A stretch of 64,000 nucleotides of DNA from Gracilibacillus caseinilyticus (GCF_022919115.1 NZ_CP095072.1:3906001-3970000); one strand, 5' to 3'. Counted from the stretch's first letter, positions 18,778-28,929 are shown. Notes: generated by a model not told the origin, from the letters alone. Numbers and translations: made by a program.

Positions 18778-18886
18778 GGCATTCGTCTTGTCTTATGGCG
18801 AGTGCTGTGTTTTTCTTATACTTGATGCATTCTAAATTTTCACTAGTCGATCTTCTACATGGCTAAAATTTTCCCGACGCACACAT
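18778..18886. repeat. Family-2 interspersed repeat, copy 1
   Basis: Contains GGCATTCGTCTTGTC..GGCGAGTGC, TTTTTCTTATACTTGATGCA, TTCTAAATTTTCACTA and GGCTAAAATTTTCC, all shared in order with copies at 23.46 and 50.01 kb. Non-coding. Confidence 0.65.
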
Positions 18887-18919
18887 AAAAAAACTACCCC
18901 ACAATGGAGGTAGTGAATG

Positions 18920-19201
18920 TCACTCAAACTTTGTGACATCTATCTGATCCAGGATCATATCATTTAATTTTTCATTGACCACTAATTGAAAACGATGAAG
19001 CTGTTCACGCTGCTGCGGGTTGGCACTTTTCATGACGCGATCAATGCTTTGTGATAATTTTTCTAATTCTAAATGGGCATTGGTGTAATCCTCGTTCATC
19101 GTAAACTGGCTACGATTGGACATGTCTAACTGTTCTTCAGCCTGCTGTATAATATGTTGCCCTTCTATTAGCAAATTTTCAACGGAATCTCTAGTCGCCA
19201 T
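18920..19201 (-). CDS. ytzC: YtzC-like DUF2524 protein
   Basis: A 93-aa soluble, helical protein (MATRDSVENLLIEGQHIIQQ...). It matches the DUF2524/YtzC family of Bacilli in length and in position, divergent from mnmM (ytqB). The ATG at 19201 has GAGGTGA 6 bases upstream; the longer open frame toward 19318 overlaps the mnmM start and is not supported. A coiled-coil-like heptad pattern covers residues ~12-70. Function unknown. Confidence 0.75.
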   Translation of the reverse strand: MATRDSVENLLIEGQHIIQQAEEQLDMSNRSQFTMNEDYTNAHLELEKLSQSIDRVMKSANPQQREQLHRFQLVVNEKLNDMILDQIDVTKFE

Positions 19202-19308
19202 TGTCATCACCTCATCAATAGTGTGGGACAATACGCAAAAATCATACACTTTTCCATTTGAGTTTGCTAAAATATTATCGAATAATATGCATAGAGGAGC
19301 TATGACGA

Positions 19309-19866
19309 ATGAAAGCAATTATCCCTTATTCCCACCAATTATTACAGGAAGTCATTAAGCCTGGAGATGTCGCGATTGACGCAACATGCGGGAATGGTAA
19401 TGATGCGTTACTGTTAAGCAAATTGGTTGAAAACAATGGGCGCGTGTTTGCCTTTGATATCCAGCAACAAGCCATCACTCATTCAAGGGAGATGCTTGAC
19501 CAACATAACGTCAAAAATGTTGAACTCATTTTGGATGGACATGAGCATGTTCAGAAGTATGTAATGGACACAGCGGTCGCAGGTGCGATTTTTAACTTAG
19601 GCTATTTGCCAAAAGGTGATCACAGTATTGTGACCACACCTGATACGACGATAGAAGCCATTCGCGAGATAACTGCATTATTAAAAAAAGGCGGACGAAT
19701 TATTCTCGTTATTTATCACGGTCATCCTGGTGGTGCGGAGGAAAAAGATAGTGTCCTGCGTTTTTGCCAAGACTTGGATCAGAAACACTATCAAGTATTA
19801 CAGTACCAATTCATCAATCAGGTTAATCAACCACCATTTATTGTTGCCATTGAAAAACTTATCTAA
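19309..19866 (+). CDS. mnmM: tRNA 5-aminomethyl-2-thiouridine methyltransferase (YtqB family)
   Basis: A 185-aa class I SAM-dependent methyltransferase. Motif I is AIDATCGNGNDALLL near residue 25, and motif IV-like AGAIFNLGYLPKGD near residue 90. B. subtilis YtqB (MnmM) completes mnm5s2U34 in tRNA. Location opposite ytzC supports orthology. GAGGAG is 9 bases before the ATG. Confidence 0.88.
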   Translation: MKAIIPYSHQLLQEVIKPGDVAIDATCGNGNDALLLSKLVENNGRVFAFDIQQQAITHSREMLDQHNVKNVELILDGHEHVQKYVMDTAVAGAIFNLGYLPKGDHSIVTTPDTTIEAIREITALLKKGGRIILVIYHGHPGGAEEKDSVLRFCQDLDQKHYQVLQYQFINQVNQPPFIVAIEKLI

Positions 19867-19929
19867 TTCATTGGATTTCTTTTACTGGCATGATATGCTT
19901 TTAGAAACATGCAGAATTGGAGTGATAAC

Positions 19930-21300
19930 ATGAGTAACGCTCGAACAATTCTTAACGAGCAGCGTTCTTTTTTTGAAACCAATCAGACCAAAGAATTATT
20001 TTTTCGATTACAAGCCTTAAAAAAATTAAAAGCAGGTATTCAGCAATATGAAGATTCCATTCTAGATGCCTTAAAAAAAGACTTAAACAAATCGCGTTCT
20101 GAAGCATTTCTGACAGAAATCGGATTTCTATACAGTGAAATTGATCACATCATTAGTGAGTTACCAAAATGGGTGAAACGTCAAAAAGTCAAAACTGCGA
20201 TGACACATACTGGTGCGAAAGGCTATGTTTATCAACAGCCATATGGGATTGCCCTAATTATCGCGCCATGGAATTATCCCTTCCAATTAGCACTGGCCCC
20301 CTTAATTGGTGCGATCGCAGCTGGTAATTGTGCCGTCATTAAACCATCAGAATATACACCTGAAACTTCTGCAATCATTAAAGAATTAATTAATGAGATT
20401 TACCCATCATCCTTTGTGGCAGTTGTAGAAGGCGCTGTGGAGACAAGCCAGCAACTCCTTGACGAAAATTTCGACTATATTTTCTTTACTGGAAGTGTCC
20501 CAGTTGGGCGTAAAGTGATGGAACAAGCCTCCAAGCATCTTACTCCTGTCACATTAGAGTTAGGTGGAAAAAGTCCAGCGATTATCCATCACGATGCTAA
20601 CTTAGAAATTGCTGCAAAACGGATCGCCTGGGGGAAATTTACGAATGCCGGCCAAACTTGTGTCGCTCCGGACTATCTTTATGTCCATGAAGACATTAGA
20701 CAGTCGTTCCTTTCGGAATTAAAACATCAAATTCAGTTAATGTATGGGGAGCACCCTCTTGATAACGATGATTTTGTCCGGATAGTGCATGAGAAACATT
20801 TTGACCGATTAGCATCTTTTTTATCAAATGGAACAACCATTCTAGGTGGAAAGACAGATCGTGATCGCTTAAAGATCGAGCCGACGGTACTGACTGGCAT
20901 TTCGTGGGATGATGAGATAATGCAGGATGAGATATTCGGTCCTATCTTACCAATCCTGTCGTATCAACAATTGGATGAAGTAGTAACAGGAATACAGCAG
21001 CATCCGAATCCACTAGCGTTCTATTTCTTCTCAGATAACGATGCATTGGCTGAGGCAATCATTGATAAAGTATCCTTTGGTGGCGGCTGTATTAATGATA
21101 CCATGTACCATCTCGCGACACCTTACTTGCCATTCGGCGGTATTGGAACCAGTGGTACCGGTGCTTATCATGGCAAGGATAGCTTCCTGACATTTTCTCA
21201 TCAAAAAAGCGTGCTAAAACAAACAACCGCCTTTGATGTTCCATTACGTTATCCACACATGAAGAATGGATTTAAATGGATAAAACGTATCATGAAATAA
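19930..21300 (+). CDS. Class-3-type aldehyde dehydrogenase
   Basis: A 456-aa NAD(P)-dependent aldehyde dehydrogenase resembling B. subtilis YwdH. Visible are the PWNYPF segment, VIKPSEYTPETS, FTGSVPVGR, the general base in ELGGKSPAI, catalytic Cys in NAGQTCVAPDY and the EIFGPILPI motif. A C-terminal hydrophobic/basic tail (KNGFKWIKRIMK) could touch the membrane, as in fatty-aldehyde dehydrogenases. TTGGAGTGAT precedes the chosen ATG. Substrate unknown, perhaps medium or long-chain aldehydes. Confidence 0.85.
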   Translation: MSNARTILNEQRSFFETNQTKELFFRLQALKKLKAGIQQYEDSILDALKKDLNKSRSEAFLTEIGFLYSEIDHIISELPKWVKRQKVKTAMTHTGAKGYVYQQPYGIALIIAPWNYPFQLALAPLIGAIAAGNCAVIKPSEYTPETSAIIKELINEIYPSSFVAVVEGAVETSQQLLDENFDYIFFTGSVPVGRKVMEQASKHLTPVTLELGGKSPAIIHHDANLEIAAKRIAWGKFTNAGQTCVAPDYLYVHEDIRQSFLSELKHQIQLMYGEHPLDNDDFVRIVHEKHFDRLASFLSNGTTILGGKTDRDRLKIEPTVLTGISWDDEIMQDEIFGPILPILSYQQLDEVVTGIQQHPNPLAFYFFSDNDALAEAIIDKVSFGGGCINDTMYHLATPYLPFGGIGTSGTGAYHGKDSFLTFSHQKSVLKQTTAFDVPLRYPHMKNGFKWIKRIMK

Positions 21301-21335
21301 GAAAAGAGCTTACACAGAAACCTTTTAGTTAAATT

Positions 21336-21393
21336 AAAAGCCGAACACCCACGAGTGTCACTTGATGACATCTCATGCTATGTTCGGCTTTTT
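21336..21393 (+). terminator. Terminator of aldehyde dehydrogenase gene
   Basis: AAAAGCCGAACA pairs with TGTTCGGCTTTTT across a long loop containing a smaller hairpin. It closely resembles the terminator at 3.86 kb. Confidence 0.65.
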
Positions 21394-21411
21394 CATATGC
21401 TGTATCTATAA

Positions 21412-21776
21412 ACTGTGAAGTAACTTCTAAAACAGATCGTGAAAAAGCTTGAATCTAATGTTTAGGAAAAACTTTTTATTCCAATTTGGTCATTTTGACA
21501 TTTTTAATGTGCGTAGCAAAGCTCCACAACGATTGGAACAGCTAGAAGCACTGGTGAATACACTCAATATGTTACCTCTTACGTCAGTTGTAGAGTTAGG
21601 CCAACCACGTAGACTCCCGAAGGACGTGCAGGTGCTGAAGATCCACTTTTTGAAGTGCCTGTATTCACAAAGTTAGCTTCAGCCGTGCCCCGCAGGACGC
21701 AAAGTGGTTGGCCGGAGCGGTATCCTAGCATATAAAATATGTCAAAATGGTCTCAACACTAATCTCTTTGGTTGGT
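21412..21776. repeat. Family-1 modular palindromic element, copy 5 (class-B left end, right end lost)
   Basis: Begins ACTGTGAAGTAAC. Contains a complete module A in the opposite orientation to copy 2 (GGCCAACCACGTAGACTCCC ... GACGCAAAGTGGTTGGCCGG) with a GTGCAGGTGCTGAAGATCCA arm. The distal inverted repeat is missing; the element runs up to the ytpB stop. Confidence 0.75.
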
Positions 21777-21781
21777 GCCTT

Positions 21782-22852
21782 TTAATATCTTCCAGCCAAC
21801 CGATTATACACTCTGATATTCCAGTGGAAAAATTGTGATTTGCGTCCGCTGGTTTTGATTAAACGTTTGACGATTGCTTCGAATTGTTTCATTTTTTTCA
21901 CTTTCGGATCTGCGAGATAAAGTCCGACCAGGCCATGCTGAACCATTTCATGAAAAGGGCGATCAGGCAGTTCTTGAACATGCTGGTTCGTCTGTTGTAC
22001 AAAATAAACAAGCCGCTCCTCTAATTCTGCTTCATCTGCGTAATAATTACAGAAGTTCAAATCACCTTCTTCTTCGTCCTCTTCTTGATCAATAAAGTAG
22101 TCAAGCATAATATGTAACCCTTGCAAGAATGGAAAATAACTGTCAAATATACGTTTCGCTAAATCGTCGGTCATCTGATTGCTTAAACCATAAGAAACCA
22201 TACAAAATATCCCTAATGTTGAGCCAGTACACGCGGAAAATTCATACCAGCTTAGCATCGGCCACCTGTTTTGATGCTGTTGAAACCATGTTTCTAATCG
22301 AGGTATGCGCTCATCATGCTCTACATGTTTATGCACCTGCAGATCACTATATAATGACTCCAATTGAATCATTTGCTCTTGAAAAATGGAATAGTTACGA
22401 ATATTGCGCAACACATTCTGACAAGTCTTCACTAAGTCTTTTAAATAATCCCCGTCATCTCGCTCATCACGGAATTGATAGTAATCTTTTTCATCATTTT
22501 CTGGAGATAACGCATCTTCCATAGACTGATGCAGCATACGAAAATCTTCAGGATCTAGTGATGTACTTCTATCGCATAAATTATCTAAGTAATCGCTGAT
22601 TGTTTGATAAGCTACAATAAATCGTACCGCATCCTTCCATTTATCTCCAGCTAGCATACTGTAAACGCCGCCACCTTGACAATGGAATTTTTTATCTGCA
22701 ATACTTGCCAATGCCTGGGTGCGAAGTTCTTCGTTTGGAATGTTATGTGCTCGTTGTTTCCAATATTTAAGTTCGCGACTTACTTGCGGAAAAATTTTTT
22801 GATATACATTTTTCATTAATATCAGTGCGTTTGTTGGGATGGTTACGGACAA
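21782..22852 (-). CDS. ytpB: Tetraprenyl-beta-curcumene synthase family protein (DUF2600)
   Basis: A 356-aa protein of the YtpB family of terpene cyclases; B. subtilis YtpB converts long-chain prenyl diphosphates to beta-curcumene-type sesquarterpenes. A DYLDNLCDRS stretch near residue 88 fits the metal-binding Asp-rich region, and DYFIDQEEDEEEGDLNF near residue 250 fits the second. The start is TTG with GAGGGG 6 bases upstream. Divergent from ytoA as in B. subtilis. Confidence 0.88.
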   Translation of the reverse strand: MSVTIPTNALILMKNVYQKIFPQVSRELKYWKQRAHNIPNEELRTQALASIADKKFHCQGGGVYSMLAGDKWKDAVRFIVAYQTISDYLDNLCDRSTSLDPEDFRMLHQSMEDALSPENDEKDYYQFRDERDDGDYLKDLVKTCQNVLRNIRNYSIFQEQMIQLESLYSDLQVHKHVEHDERIPRLETWFQQHQNRWPMLSWYEFSACTGSTLGIFCMVSYGLSNQMTDDLAKRIFDSYFPFLQGLHIMLDYFIDQEEDEEEGDLNFCNYYADEAELEERLVYFVQQTNQHVQELPDRPFHEMVQHGLVGLYLADPKVKKMKQFEAIVKRLIKTSGRKSQFFHWNIRVYNRLAGRY

Positions 22853-22934
22853 CTTTTTCCCCTCACTTTACTGTTATAGCATTCCTATATCTATGATATC
22901 ATATATTTAAGAATATAATAGGAGGTTAACATAA

Positions 22935-23444
22935 ATGATCTATTCGTATAAAGGAAAAACACCTTCCATTGATCAAACGGCATATGTAGCGCCAGATAGT
23001 GTGATCACCGGTGATGTAGAAATTGGTAAATACAGCAGTATTTGGTTCAAAACGGTGATACGCGGAGATGTTGCACCTGTAAAAATCGGCAATTACTCGA
23101 ATATACAGGATTTATCCTTACTGCACCAGAGCCCTGACTTGCCGTTAATTGTAGAAGATAATGTAACGATCGGACATCAAGTTACCTTGCATTCTGCTAT
23201 TATTCGAAAACATGCACTTGTTGGCATGGGCTCAATTATTTTAGACGGAGCTGAAGTTGGTGAGGGTGCTTTCATAGGAGCTGGCAGTTTATTACCACCC
23301 GGAAAATCTATACCTCCTGGCACACTTGCATTCGGCAGGCCTGCTAAGGTCATCCGTGATCTGACAGAAGAAGACATTGAAGAAATGAAACGGATCCAAC
23401 AGGATTATGTTGATAAAGGGCAAGTATATAAACAGGAATCGTGA
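22935..23444 (+). CDS. ytoA: Gamma-type carbonic anhydrase family protein
   Basis: A 169-aa left-handed beta-helix protein of hexapeptide repeats (TGDVEIGKYSSIWFKTVIRGD, then NVTIGHQVTLHSA and MGSIILDGAEVGEGAFIGAG split across turns). Candidate zinc His residues lie in SLLHQS, IGHQVTLHS. In this family some members hydrate CO2 and many have unknown activity. AGGAGG precedes the ATG. Confidence 0.85.
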   Translation: MIYSYKGKTPSIDQTAYVAPDSVITGDVEIGKYSSIWFKTVIRGDVAPVKIGNYSNIQDLSLLHQSPDLPLIVEDNVTIGHQVTLHSAIIRKHALVGMGSIILDGAEVGEGAFIGAGSLLPPGKSIPPGTLAFGRPAKVIRDLTEEDIEEMKRIQQDYVDKGQVYKQES

Positions 23445-23455
23445 CACTCCGATTA

Positions 23456-23580
23456 GAAAAACTCAAGATTCGCCTCGTCTTTTAGCGAATGCCATCGTTT
23501 TTCTTATACTTGGTACACTCTAAATTTTTACTACGTCGAGCTTCTTCATCGCTAAAATTTTATGCTTTCCTAGCGTACGA
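23456..23580. repeat. Family-2 interspersed repeat, copy 2
   Basis: GAAAAACTCAAGATTCGCC, GTTTTTCTTATACTTGGTAC, CTCTAAATTTTTACTACGTC and CGCTAAAATTTTATGC follow the same order as the copies at 18.78 and 50.01 kb. Lies between convergent ytoA and asnB. Confidence 0.65.
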
Positions 23581-23599
23581 AATAAAGCAAACTTGTCCT

Positions 23600-25501
23600 T
23601 TACACAAGGGCAAGTTTGCTTTCTGTTTTATCCTCTTCTTGAAGTTGCTCAATATCATATGCTTGCTCGACAAAAATCTGATGCCAGAGCATAAACATAA
23701 GGACCGTCCATAATTTCCGGCTATTATCCTGTTTATTGGTCCGGTGATCTTCGAGTAGCTGGAACAATACTTCTTTATGGAAAAATTGCTCCGTATCACT
23801 ATCGATGATTAATTGTTTGGCCCAATCATACCACTCATGCTTCAACCATTGACGAATCGGAACTGGAAATCCTAATTTCTTACGATCCAGCACATGATCT
23901 GGAACAATTCCTTTTGCGGCTAATCGTAATATATGCTTCGTAGTTCCTTGCGCTATCTTTTGTTCCACTGGTATCCCTTTAGCAATCTCAAATACTTCTT
24001 TATCTAAAAAAGGCACCCGTAACTCTAAAGAATTTGCCATCGTCATTTTGTCTGCTTTAAGCAGAATATCACCTCTCAGCCATGTATGCATGTCGATATA
24101 CTGCATTTGATGAACCGGATGCTCTAACTGAATCTGATCATATAACGGATCTGTCACCGTCTGATATCGATGCTTATCGTTATAAGCCTTCATAAGACTC
24201 ATCTTTTCTTGCTCCTCAAACATTTTGGCATTGCCTATATATCTATTTCGCAAAGGAGTTGTACCTCTTATTAAAAAGCTTTTGCCTTTTACTCCTTCCG
24301 GAATTATTTCTGCTGCTTTTGCTAACCATTTTTTTGCTTTATTTGGAATGACATTAAATACTCTTAGCGAATCTGGCTCTCTGTAAATATTATATCCACC
24401 AAACAGCTCATCTGCTCCCTCACCTGATAATACAACCGTGACATGGCGCTTTGCTTCTCTGGCAACAAAGTATAAAGGTACACATGATGGATCTGCTAAC
24501 GGATCATCCATATGCCACATAATTTTAGGCAGTTTAGCGAGATATTCTTCTGCTGAAATAATTTTGGTATAATGCTCCACCCCTAATTCTTTCGCTGTTT
24601 TGGCAGCAACATCTATTTCAGAATAGCCATGCTGTTCAAACCCAACCGAAAACGTTTTGATGGATGGATGATATTTTTTTGCCAATGCAACAATAAATGA
24701 AGAATCTATTCCACCAGACAAAAACGCTCCGATCGGAACATCACTTCGCAAATGCATGCGTACGGATTGATCCATGGTGTCCCTTACACGATCCACCAAA
24801 TCTGCTCCATTCGCTTGTTTCACAGCAAATGTCGGCAGATAGTAACGTTGTACGGCGATTGGTTGATTGTATTCTTTCACAAAATAGCAGCCTGGCTCTA
24901 ATTTTTGAATGGATTCGGTCATGGACAAGGGTTCAGGTACATATTGAAACGTTAAATAATGTTGCAATGCTTCTATATCTATAGATGGTGAATCTGCTAA
25001 CAGACTTTTTTGTTCTGAGGCAAAATAAACACCTTCGTTTTCTTCTTTATAATAAAATGGCTTGATTCCGAATATGTCTCTTGCACCATATAAACATTGT
25101 TCCTTCTTATCCCAAATTACAAAGGCAAACATACCACGCAATTCATTGAATGCGTCTATTCCTTTTTCGGTGAACATCGCCAAAATGACTTCAGTATCTG
25201 AATATGTTGTAAAGGTCACGCCTTTTTCCTGTAACGCTTCTCTTAATTCTATATAATTATAAATCTCTCCATTAAAAATCATGGCATACCTGTTATTTTC
25301 ATAGGTAAACGGCTGCCGACCACTTTCCAGATCAAGAATACTGAGCCTTCTAAAGCCAAACATGATATGTTCATCTTCATAATAGCCTTCATCATCAGGT
25401 CCTCTATGATACATTCTCTTATTACGATTATGAAATGCTTCTAATTGTGTAGTATCCAACCAATTGGGTGTTGCTTTTAACAGTCCGATAAATCCGCACA
25501 T
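23600..25501 (-). CDS. asnB: Asparagine synthetase (glutamine-hydrolysing)
   Basis: A 633-aa class II glutamine amidotransferase. Cys2 (MCGFIGLL) is the glutaminase nucleophile, with FGFRRLSILDL and MIFNGEIYNY in the N-terminal domain. The synthetase domain begins near residue 235 with the PP-loop SGGIDSSFI. It transfers ammonia from glutamine to aspartate in the cytoplasm. Its closeness to metK matches B. subtilis asnB. The gap to metK has been enlarged by a family-1 element. Confidence 0.93.
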   Translation of the reverse strand: MCGFIGLLKATPNWLDTTQLEAFHNRNKRMYHRGPDDEGYYEDEHIMFGFRRLSILDLESGRQPFTYENNRYAMIFNGEIYNYIELREALQEKGVTFTTYSDTEVILAMFTEKGIDAFNELRGMFAFVIWDKKEQCLYGARDIFGIKPFYYKEENEGVYFASEQKSLLADSPSIDIEALQHYLTFQYVPEPLSMTESIQKLEPGCYFVKEYNQPIAVQRYYLPTFAVKQANGADLVDRVRDTMDQSVRMHLRSDVPIGAFLSGGIDSSFIVALAKKYHPSIKTFSVGFEQHGYSEIDVAAKTAKELGVEHYTKIISAEEYLAKLPKIMWHMDDPLADPSCVPLYFVAREAKRHVTVVLSGEGADELFGGYNIYREPDSLRVFNVIPNKAKKWLAKAAEIIPEGVKGKSFLIRGTTPLRNRYIGNAKMFEEQEKMSLMKAYNDKHRYQTVTDPLYDQIQLEHPVHQMQYIDMHTWLRGDILLKADKMTMANSLELRVPFLDKEVFEIAKGIPVEQKIAQGTTKHILRLAAKGIVPDHVLDRKKLGFPVPIRQWLKHEWYDWAKQLIIDSDTEQFFHKEVLFQLLEDHRTNKQDNSRKLWTVLMFMLWHQIFVEQAYDIEQLQEEDKTESKLALV

Positions 25502-25691
25502 CTGCTATCCTTCTTTCCTTTTTTAAAATAAATCTATAGTGTTGACGTTTTTATCACAAAGGATGTTACAGTATTTTTACGGAAATTGATGAAAATTATC
25601 CTTATATTGATGAATTTGTATGCTTACCTTGCTTATATAAAGAAAAAAATAGCCATAAACCCTCCTTACCAAAAATTTATACGACTTCCTT

Positions 25692-26278
25692 TAATACGGA
25701 TTATGTCTAGCGTCTTGGTAATTTTGAGAATTTATTGTGTGCTGGGATATCGCTCCGGCCAACCACTTCGCGTCCTGTGGGGCACGGCTAAAGCTAGGCT
25801 ACTACAAGAATTACTTCTTTGCTGCCTTGCACCGAGGAAGCTTATTTCGAAGCGATACTAGTAGACACAGGTGCAGACGTAGTGGATCTTCAGCTCGCGC
25901 TGATCCTACGGGATCTACGTGGTTGGCCTGCGCTATTGTTTTGGCTCTACAACTAATGTAAGAGCTAGTATATTGATCGGTATCTATTAGTTTTTAGAAA
26001 TGTTATCAGCTTGTTGCATGCAAAACATAATGCAAAGCACAGTTGCTTTTACATGTACCAATCAATCGTTGTAGAACTTCCCTTAAGCGTAGGAAATATG
26101 CGGAGACTCCCGTGTGATCAGTCGTGTCCGAAAATCCCGCAGGAAAGTCGCCTTCTTTCCGAGGAAGTTGAGGCCGACCCCACAGGACGCGGAGCATATT
26201 TCCGAGCTTTGCTTGGCGGTGACAACTTGTCAAAATTACTATTTTGACATACAGTTCCACTTGACATAATCCGTATTA
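25692..26278. repeat. Family-1 modular palindromic element, copy 6 (full-length, class-A ends)
   Basis: Perfect 16-bp outer inverted repeat: TAATACGGATTATGTC at 25692-25707 and its complement at 26263-26278. Module A spans 25750-25928 with a TACTACAAGAATTACTTCTT tip type. Module B spans 26090-26215 with the distinct CGTGTCCGAAAATCCCGCAG tip. It occupies most of the 899-bp gap between asnB and metK. Confidence 0.88.
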
Positions 26279-26360
26279 TCAGAACTCTTAATTTATTATT
26301 TAAACATTGAATGTGAGTCACTTCTGCCAGTCGCCTTAATGACTACTTTGTTGCATCAAA

Positions 26361-26391
26361 AAAACCAAGTACTTAGAATGCACTTGGTTTT
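26361..26391 (-). terminator. Terminator of metK
   Basis: AAAACCAAGT and ACTTGGTTTT form a 10-bp stem just after the metK stop, with a T run on the minus strand. Confidence 0.75.
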
Positions 26392-26400
26392 GGATAAAAT

Positions 26401-27603
26401 TTATACTTCAGCTAAAAAACGTTTTAGTTGATCTACTTTGTCCGTTTTTTCCCATGGGAATGCTTCATCTGTACGTCCAAAATGTCCGTATGCAGCTGTT
26501 TTACGATAAATAGGTTGTCTTAAATCTAACATCTTAATAATACCAGCTGGACGAAGATCAAAGTTTTCGCGAACTGCTGCAACTAATTGCTCTTCTGTGT
26601 ACTGACCTGTCCCAAATGTATTGATCGAAATAGATACTGGTTGTGCTACACCGATCGCATAAGCAAGCTGTACTTCACATGATTCCGCAAGTCCTGCAGC
26701 AACGATATTTTTTGCTACATAACGAGAAGCATACGCTGCTGAACGGTCTACTTTTGTTGCATCTTTTCCACTGAAAGCACCGCCACCATGGCGAGCATAT
26801 CCGCCATAGGTATCGACAATAATTTTTCTACCGGTTAAGCCCGCATCGCCTTGTGGACCACCAATAACAAATCGGCCAGTTGGATTGATGAAATATTTCG
26901 TATCCTCATCTAATAATTCAGCAGGAACAACAGGATTAATAACAAATTCTTTTAAGTCTTTTTGAATTTGTTCTAATGTTATATCCTGATGATGTTGAGT
27001 AGAAATTACGATTGTATCAATTCGTTGTGGTTTATCATTTTCATCGTATTCAACAGTTACTTGAGTTTTGCCATCTGGACGTAAATAAGCTAACGTATTG
27101 TCTTTACGTACATCTGACAATCGTTTCGCTAAGCGATGCGCCAAACTGATCGGCAATGGCATTAATTCAGGTGTCTCATTATTAGCATAACCAAACATTA
27201 GACCCTGGTCACCAGCACCAATTGCTTCGATTTCATCATCTGTCATGTGACCTTCTCTTGCTTCAAGCGCTTGATCCACGCCGCCAGCAATATCTGCTGA
27301 TTGCTCATCGATTGCTGTTAATACACCACATGTTTCGGCATCAAAACCATATTTAGCACGCGTATATCCGATTTCTTTAATCGTATTACGCACAATTTTT
27401 GGAATGTCTACATAAGTAGAAGTGGTAATCTCACCAGAAACAAGAACGAGTCCGGTTGTTACCGTTGTTTCACAAGCAACCCTTGCATTCGGGTCCTTTG
27501 ATAAAATTTCATCTAAAATTGCATCGGAGATCTGATCACAAATTTTATCAGGGTGTCCTTCTGTGACAGATTCTGATGTAAATAAGCGTCTGTTTTTCGC
27601 CAT
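26401..27603 (-). CDS. metK: S-adenosylmethionine synthetase
   Basis: A 400-aa cytoplasmic enzyme making SAM from methionine and ATP. Visible signatures: [20 protein letters not shown] at the N-terminus, [12 protein letters not shown], and the P-loop-like [19 protein letters not shown]. The start at 27603 (MAKNRR) is preceded by GGGAGGAAG; the longer open frame has no ribosome site. No SAM-riboswitch consensus was seen upstream. Confidence 0.96.
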   Translation of the reverse strand: MAKNRRLFTSESVTEGHPDKICDQISDAILDEILSKDPNARVACETTVTTGLVLVSGEITTSTYVDIPKIVRNTIKEIGYTRAKYGFDAETCGVLTAIDEQSADIAGGVDQALEAREGHMTDDEIEAIGAGDQGLMFGYANNETPELMPLPISLAHRLAKRLSDVRKDNTLAYLRPDGKTQVTVEYDENDKPQRIDTIVISTQHHQDITLEQIQKDLKEFVINPVVPAELLDEDTKYFINPTGRFVIGGPQGDAGLTGRKIIVDTYGGYARHGGGAFSGKDATKVDRSAAYASRYVAKNIVAAGLAESCEVQLAYAIGVAQPVSISINTFGTGQYTEEQLVAAVRENFDLRPAGIIKMLDLRQPIYRKTAAYGHFGRTDEAFPWEKTDKVDQLKRFLAEV

Positions 27604-27797
27604 ATTTCTTACTTCCTCCCTCTTAGTTAACACCAAGACTTTCATTATCCTGTAATTTTATTTAAAAGTCTACCTTAATTTATTGTTGTTTTCAAAAAAA
27701 TACTACATATTCCATCATACAACTTTTTTCACAAAAATGCACGAATCAAACTTTAACTCACTATCCCCATCTAATTACTTGGTTTTTATTCAATAGA

Positions 27798-27826
27798 GAA
27801 CTCTAGACTGCTTAAGTCTAGAGTTC
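27798..27826. other. Perfect hairpin between ytkD and metK
   Basis: GAACTCTAGACT and its complement flank a 5-base loop (12-bp stem). It lacks a clean T run on either strand, so it could be a processing or pausing signal rather than a terminator. The rest of this 290-bp gap looks non-coding and AT-rich. Confidence 0.4.
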
Positions 27827-27893
27827 ATCATTGTCTAAGTATAGAATACATCGATTTTTTTATTGTAGTCAATCAAATCGCTTTACTGCCAGA

Positions 27894-28370
27894 CTATGCA
27901 TTTTCTAGCATGTGCTGTACATATTGGATACTGTGTGACAAAACATCGTCCTTCATGATAAAACTGTACATCTCGTCTGTTTTGATTGTTGCAGGAAGTT
28001 TTTCAAGCAAGACAGGGCCTTCCGTTTCAAAATAGTTATCCTGTTTCTGCAATGCTTTCACTGTTGCAAAGTAAATATTTTTGGCTAATTGTTCTCTTTT
28101 ACCAGACACATAATATTGCCCGATGTATTCAATGTGGGCAACTTCTCCTCCTGTTTCCTCCCATACTTCTCTTATTGCTGCCTCTTGCGGTGTTTCGTTC
28201 TTTTCCACTTTACCGCCCGGGAATTCTAAACCGCGGTTTTTATGTTTGGTTAGCAGCCACTTTTCATCAAATCTGCAGATCACCCATACATGCCTGGGTT
28301 CTGGATCAAACGGATGATTATCAAAAGACAACTGCACTTTGTTATTATAGTAGTCATAAAAAGTTTTCAT
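27894..28370 (-). CDS. ytkD: Nudix hydrolase YtkD
   Basis: A 158-aa Nudix protein. The Nudix box starts at GGKVEKNETPQEAAIREVWE and continues ETGGEV, with the catalytic glutamates in place. Family members in B. subtilis degrade 8-oxo-dGTP and other nucleotides. The N-terminus FYDYYNNKVQLSF is typical of YtkD. The ribosome site (AAGGTAG) is weak. Gene order with metK fits B. subtilis. Confidence 0.85.
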   Translation of the reverse strand: MKTFYDYYNNKVQLSFDNHPFDPEPRHVWVICRFDEKWLLTKHKNRGLEFPGGKVEKNETPQEAAIREVWEETGGEVAHIEYIGQYYVSGKREQLAKNIYFATVKALQKQDNYFETEGPVLLEKLPATIKTDEMYSFIMKDDVLSHSIQYVQHMLENA

Positions 28371-28392
28371 AGCTCTATACTACCTTTTATCG

Positions 28393-28929
28393 TTACTGAT
28401 TGCTAATGTTTACTATCTTCCATTGGTCATTAATTTTTTCGAATGTAATGGAAATGGTGTACTCACCATATAATGCATTTTCATTTTGCTGTGTGACAAT
28501 TACCTGATTATCTTTCATCTGCTTGTCATAGTCGTTTGATTTGTCAAACCATGGTGGTGTTTCTGTTGGTACAATATATAATCCGTTCTTTTCTTCCTCA
28601 TAGTAGTAATCAATGTAAGGTTGTACCGCTTCTTTTGTAACATATGGTTCAAATGCTTTAATCAATTCTTCCTTCGTCTGATAATTTATTACTTTATATT
28701 GATCATCAATATCCTGTACTAATAATTCCATAAATTTATCTGTCAACGCCACAATCTTTTTGTGTGATATTTCTTCTTGGTCGCTAACAACTTGTTTTTC
28801 CCCTGTTACTTTTTGGGTATGCACCTGTTTTTCTTCAGCATACGTTTTTTCCGTACTTGTTTGACTTATAGTAACAATCGCAAATGAAAAAAGGACTAAA
28901 ACTGTAAACATCGTGATGATTTTTTTCAT
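28393..28929 (-). CDS. Secreted protein, DUF3993-like
   Basis: A 178-aa protein with an N-terminal signal peptide (MKKIITMFTVLVLFSFAIVT, likely cut near AEEK around residue 32). The mature part is a charged alpha+beta domain ending in EYTISITFEKINDQWKIVNI, the NTF2-like/DUF3993 style of Bacillus secreted proteins. GAGGAGGG precedes the ATG. It lies 22 bp upstream of ytkD on the same strand, so they may be co-transcribed. No function known. Confidence 0.65.
   Translation of the reverse strand: MKKIITMFTVLVLFSFAIVTISQTSTEKTYAEEKQVHTQKVTGEKQVVSDQEEISHKKIVALTDKFMELLVQDIDDQYKVINYQTKEELIKAFEPYVTKEAVQPYIDYYYEEEKNGLYIVPTETPPWFDKSNDYDKQMKDNQVIVTQQNENALYGEYTISITFEKINDQWKIVNISNQ

Noticed and set aside
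19202..19318. Longer start for ytzC
   Set aside because: It overlaps the divergent mnmM start, and GAGGTGA before 19201 defines a better one.
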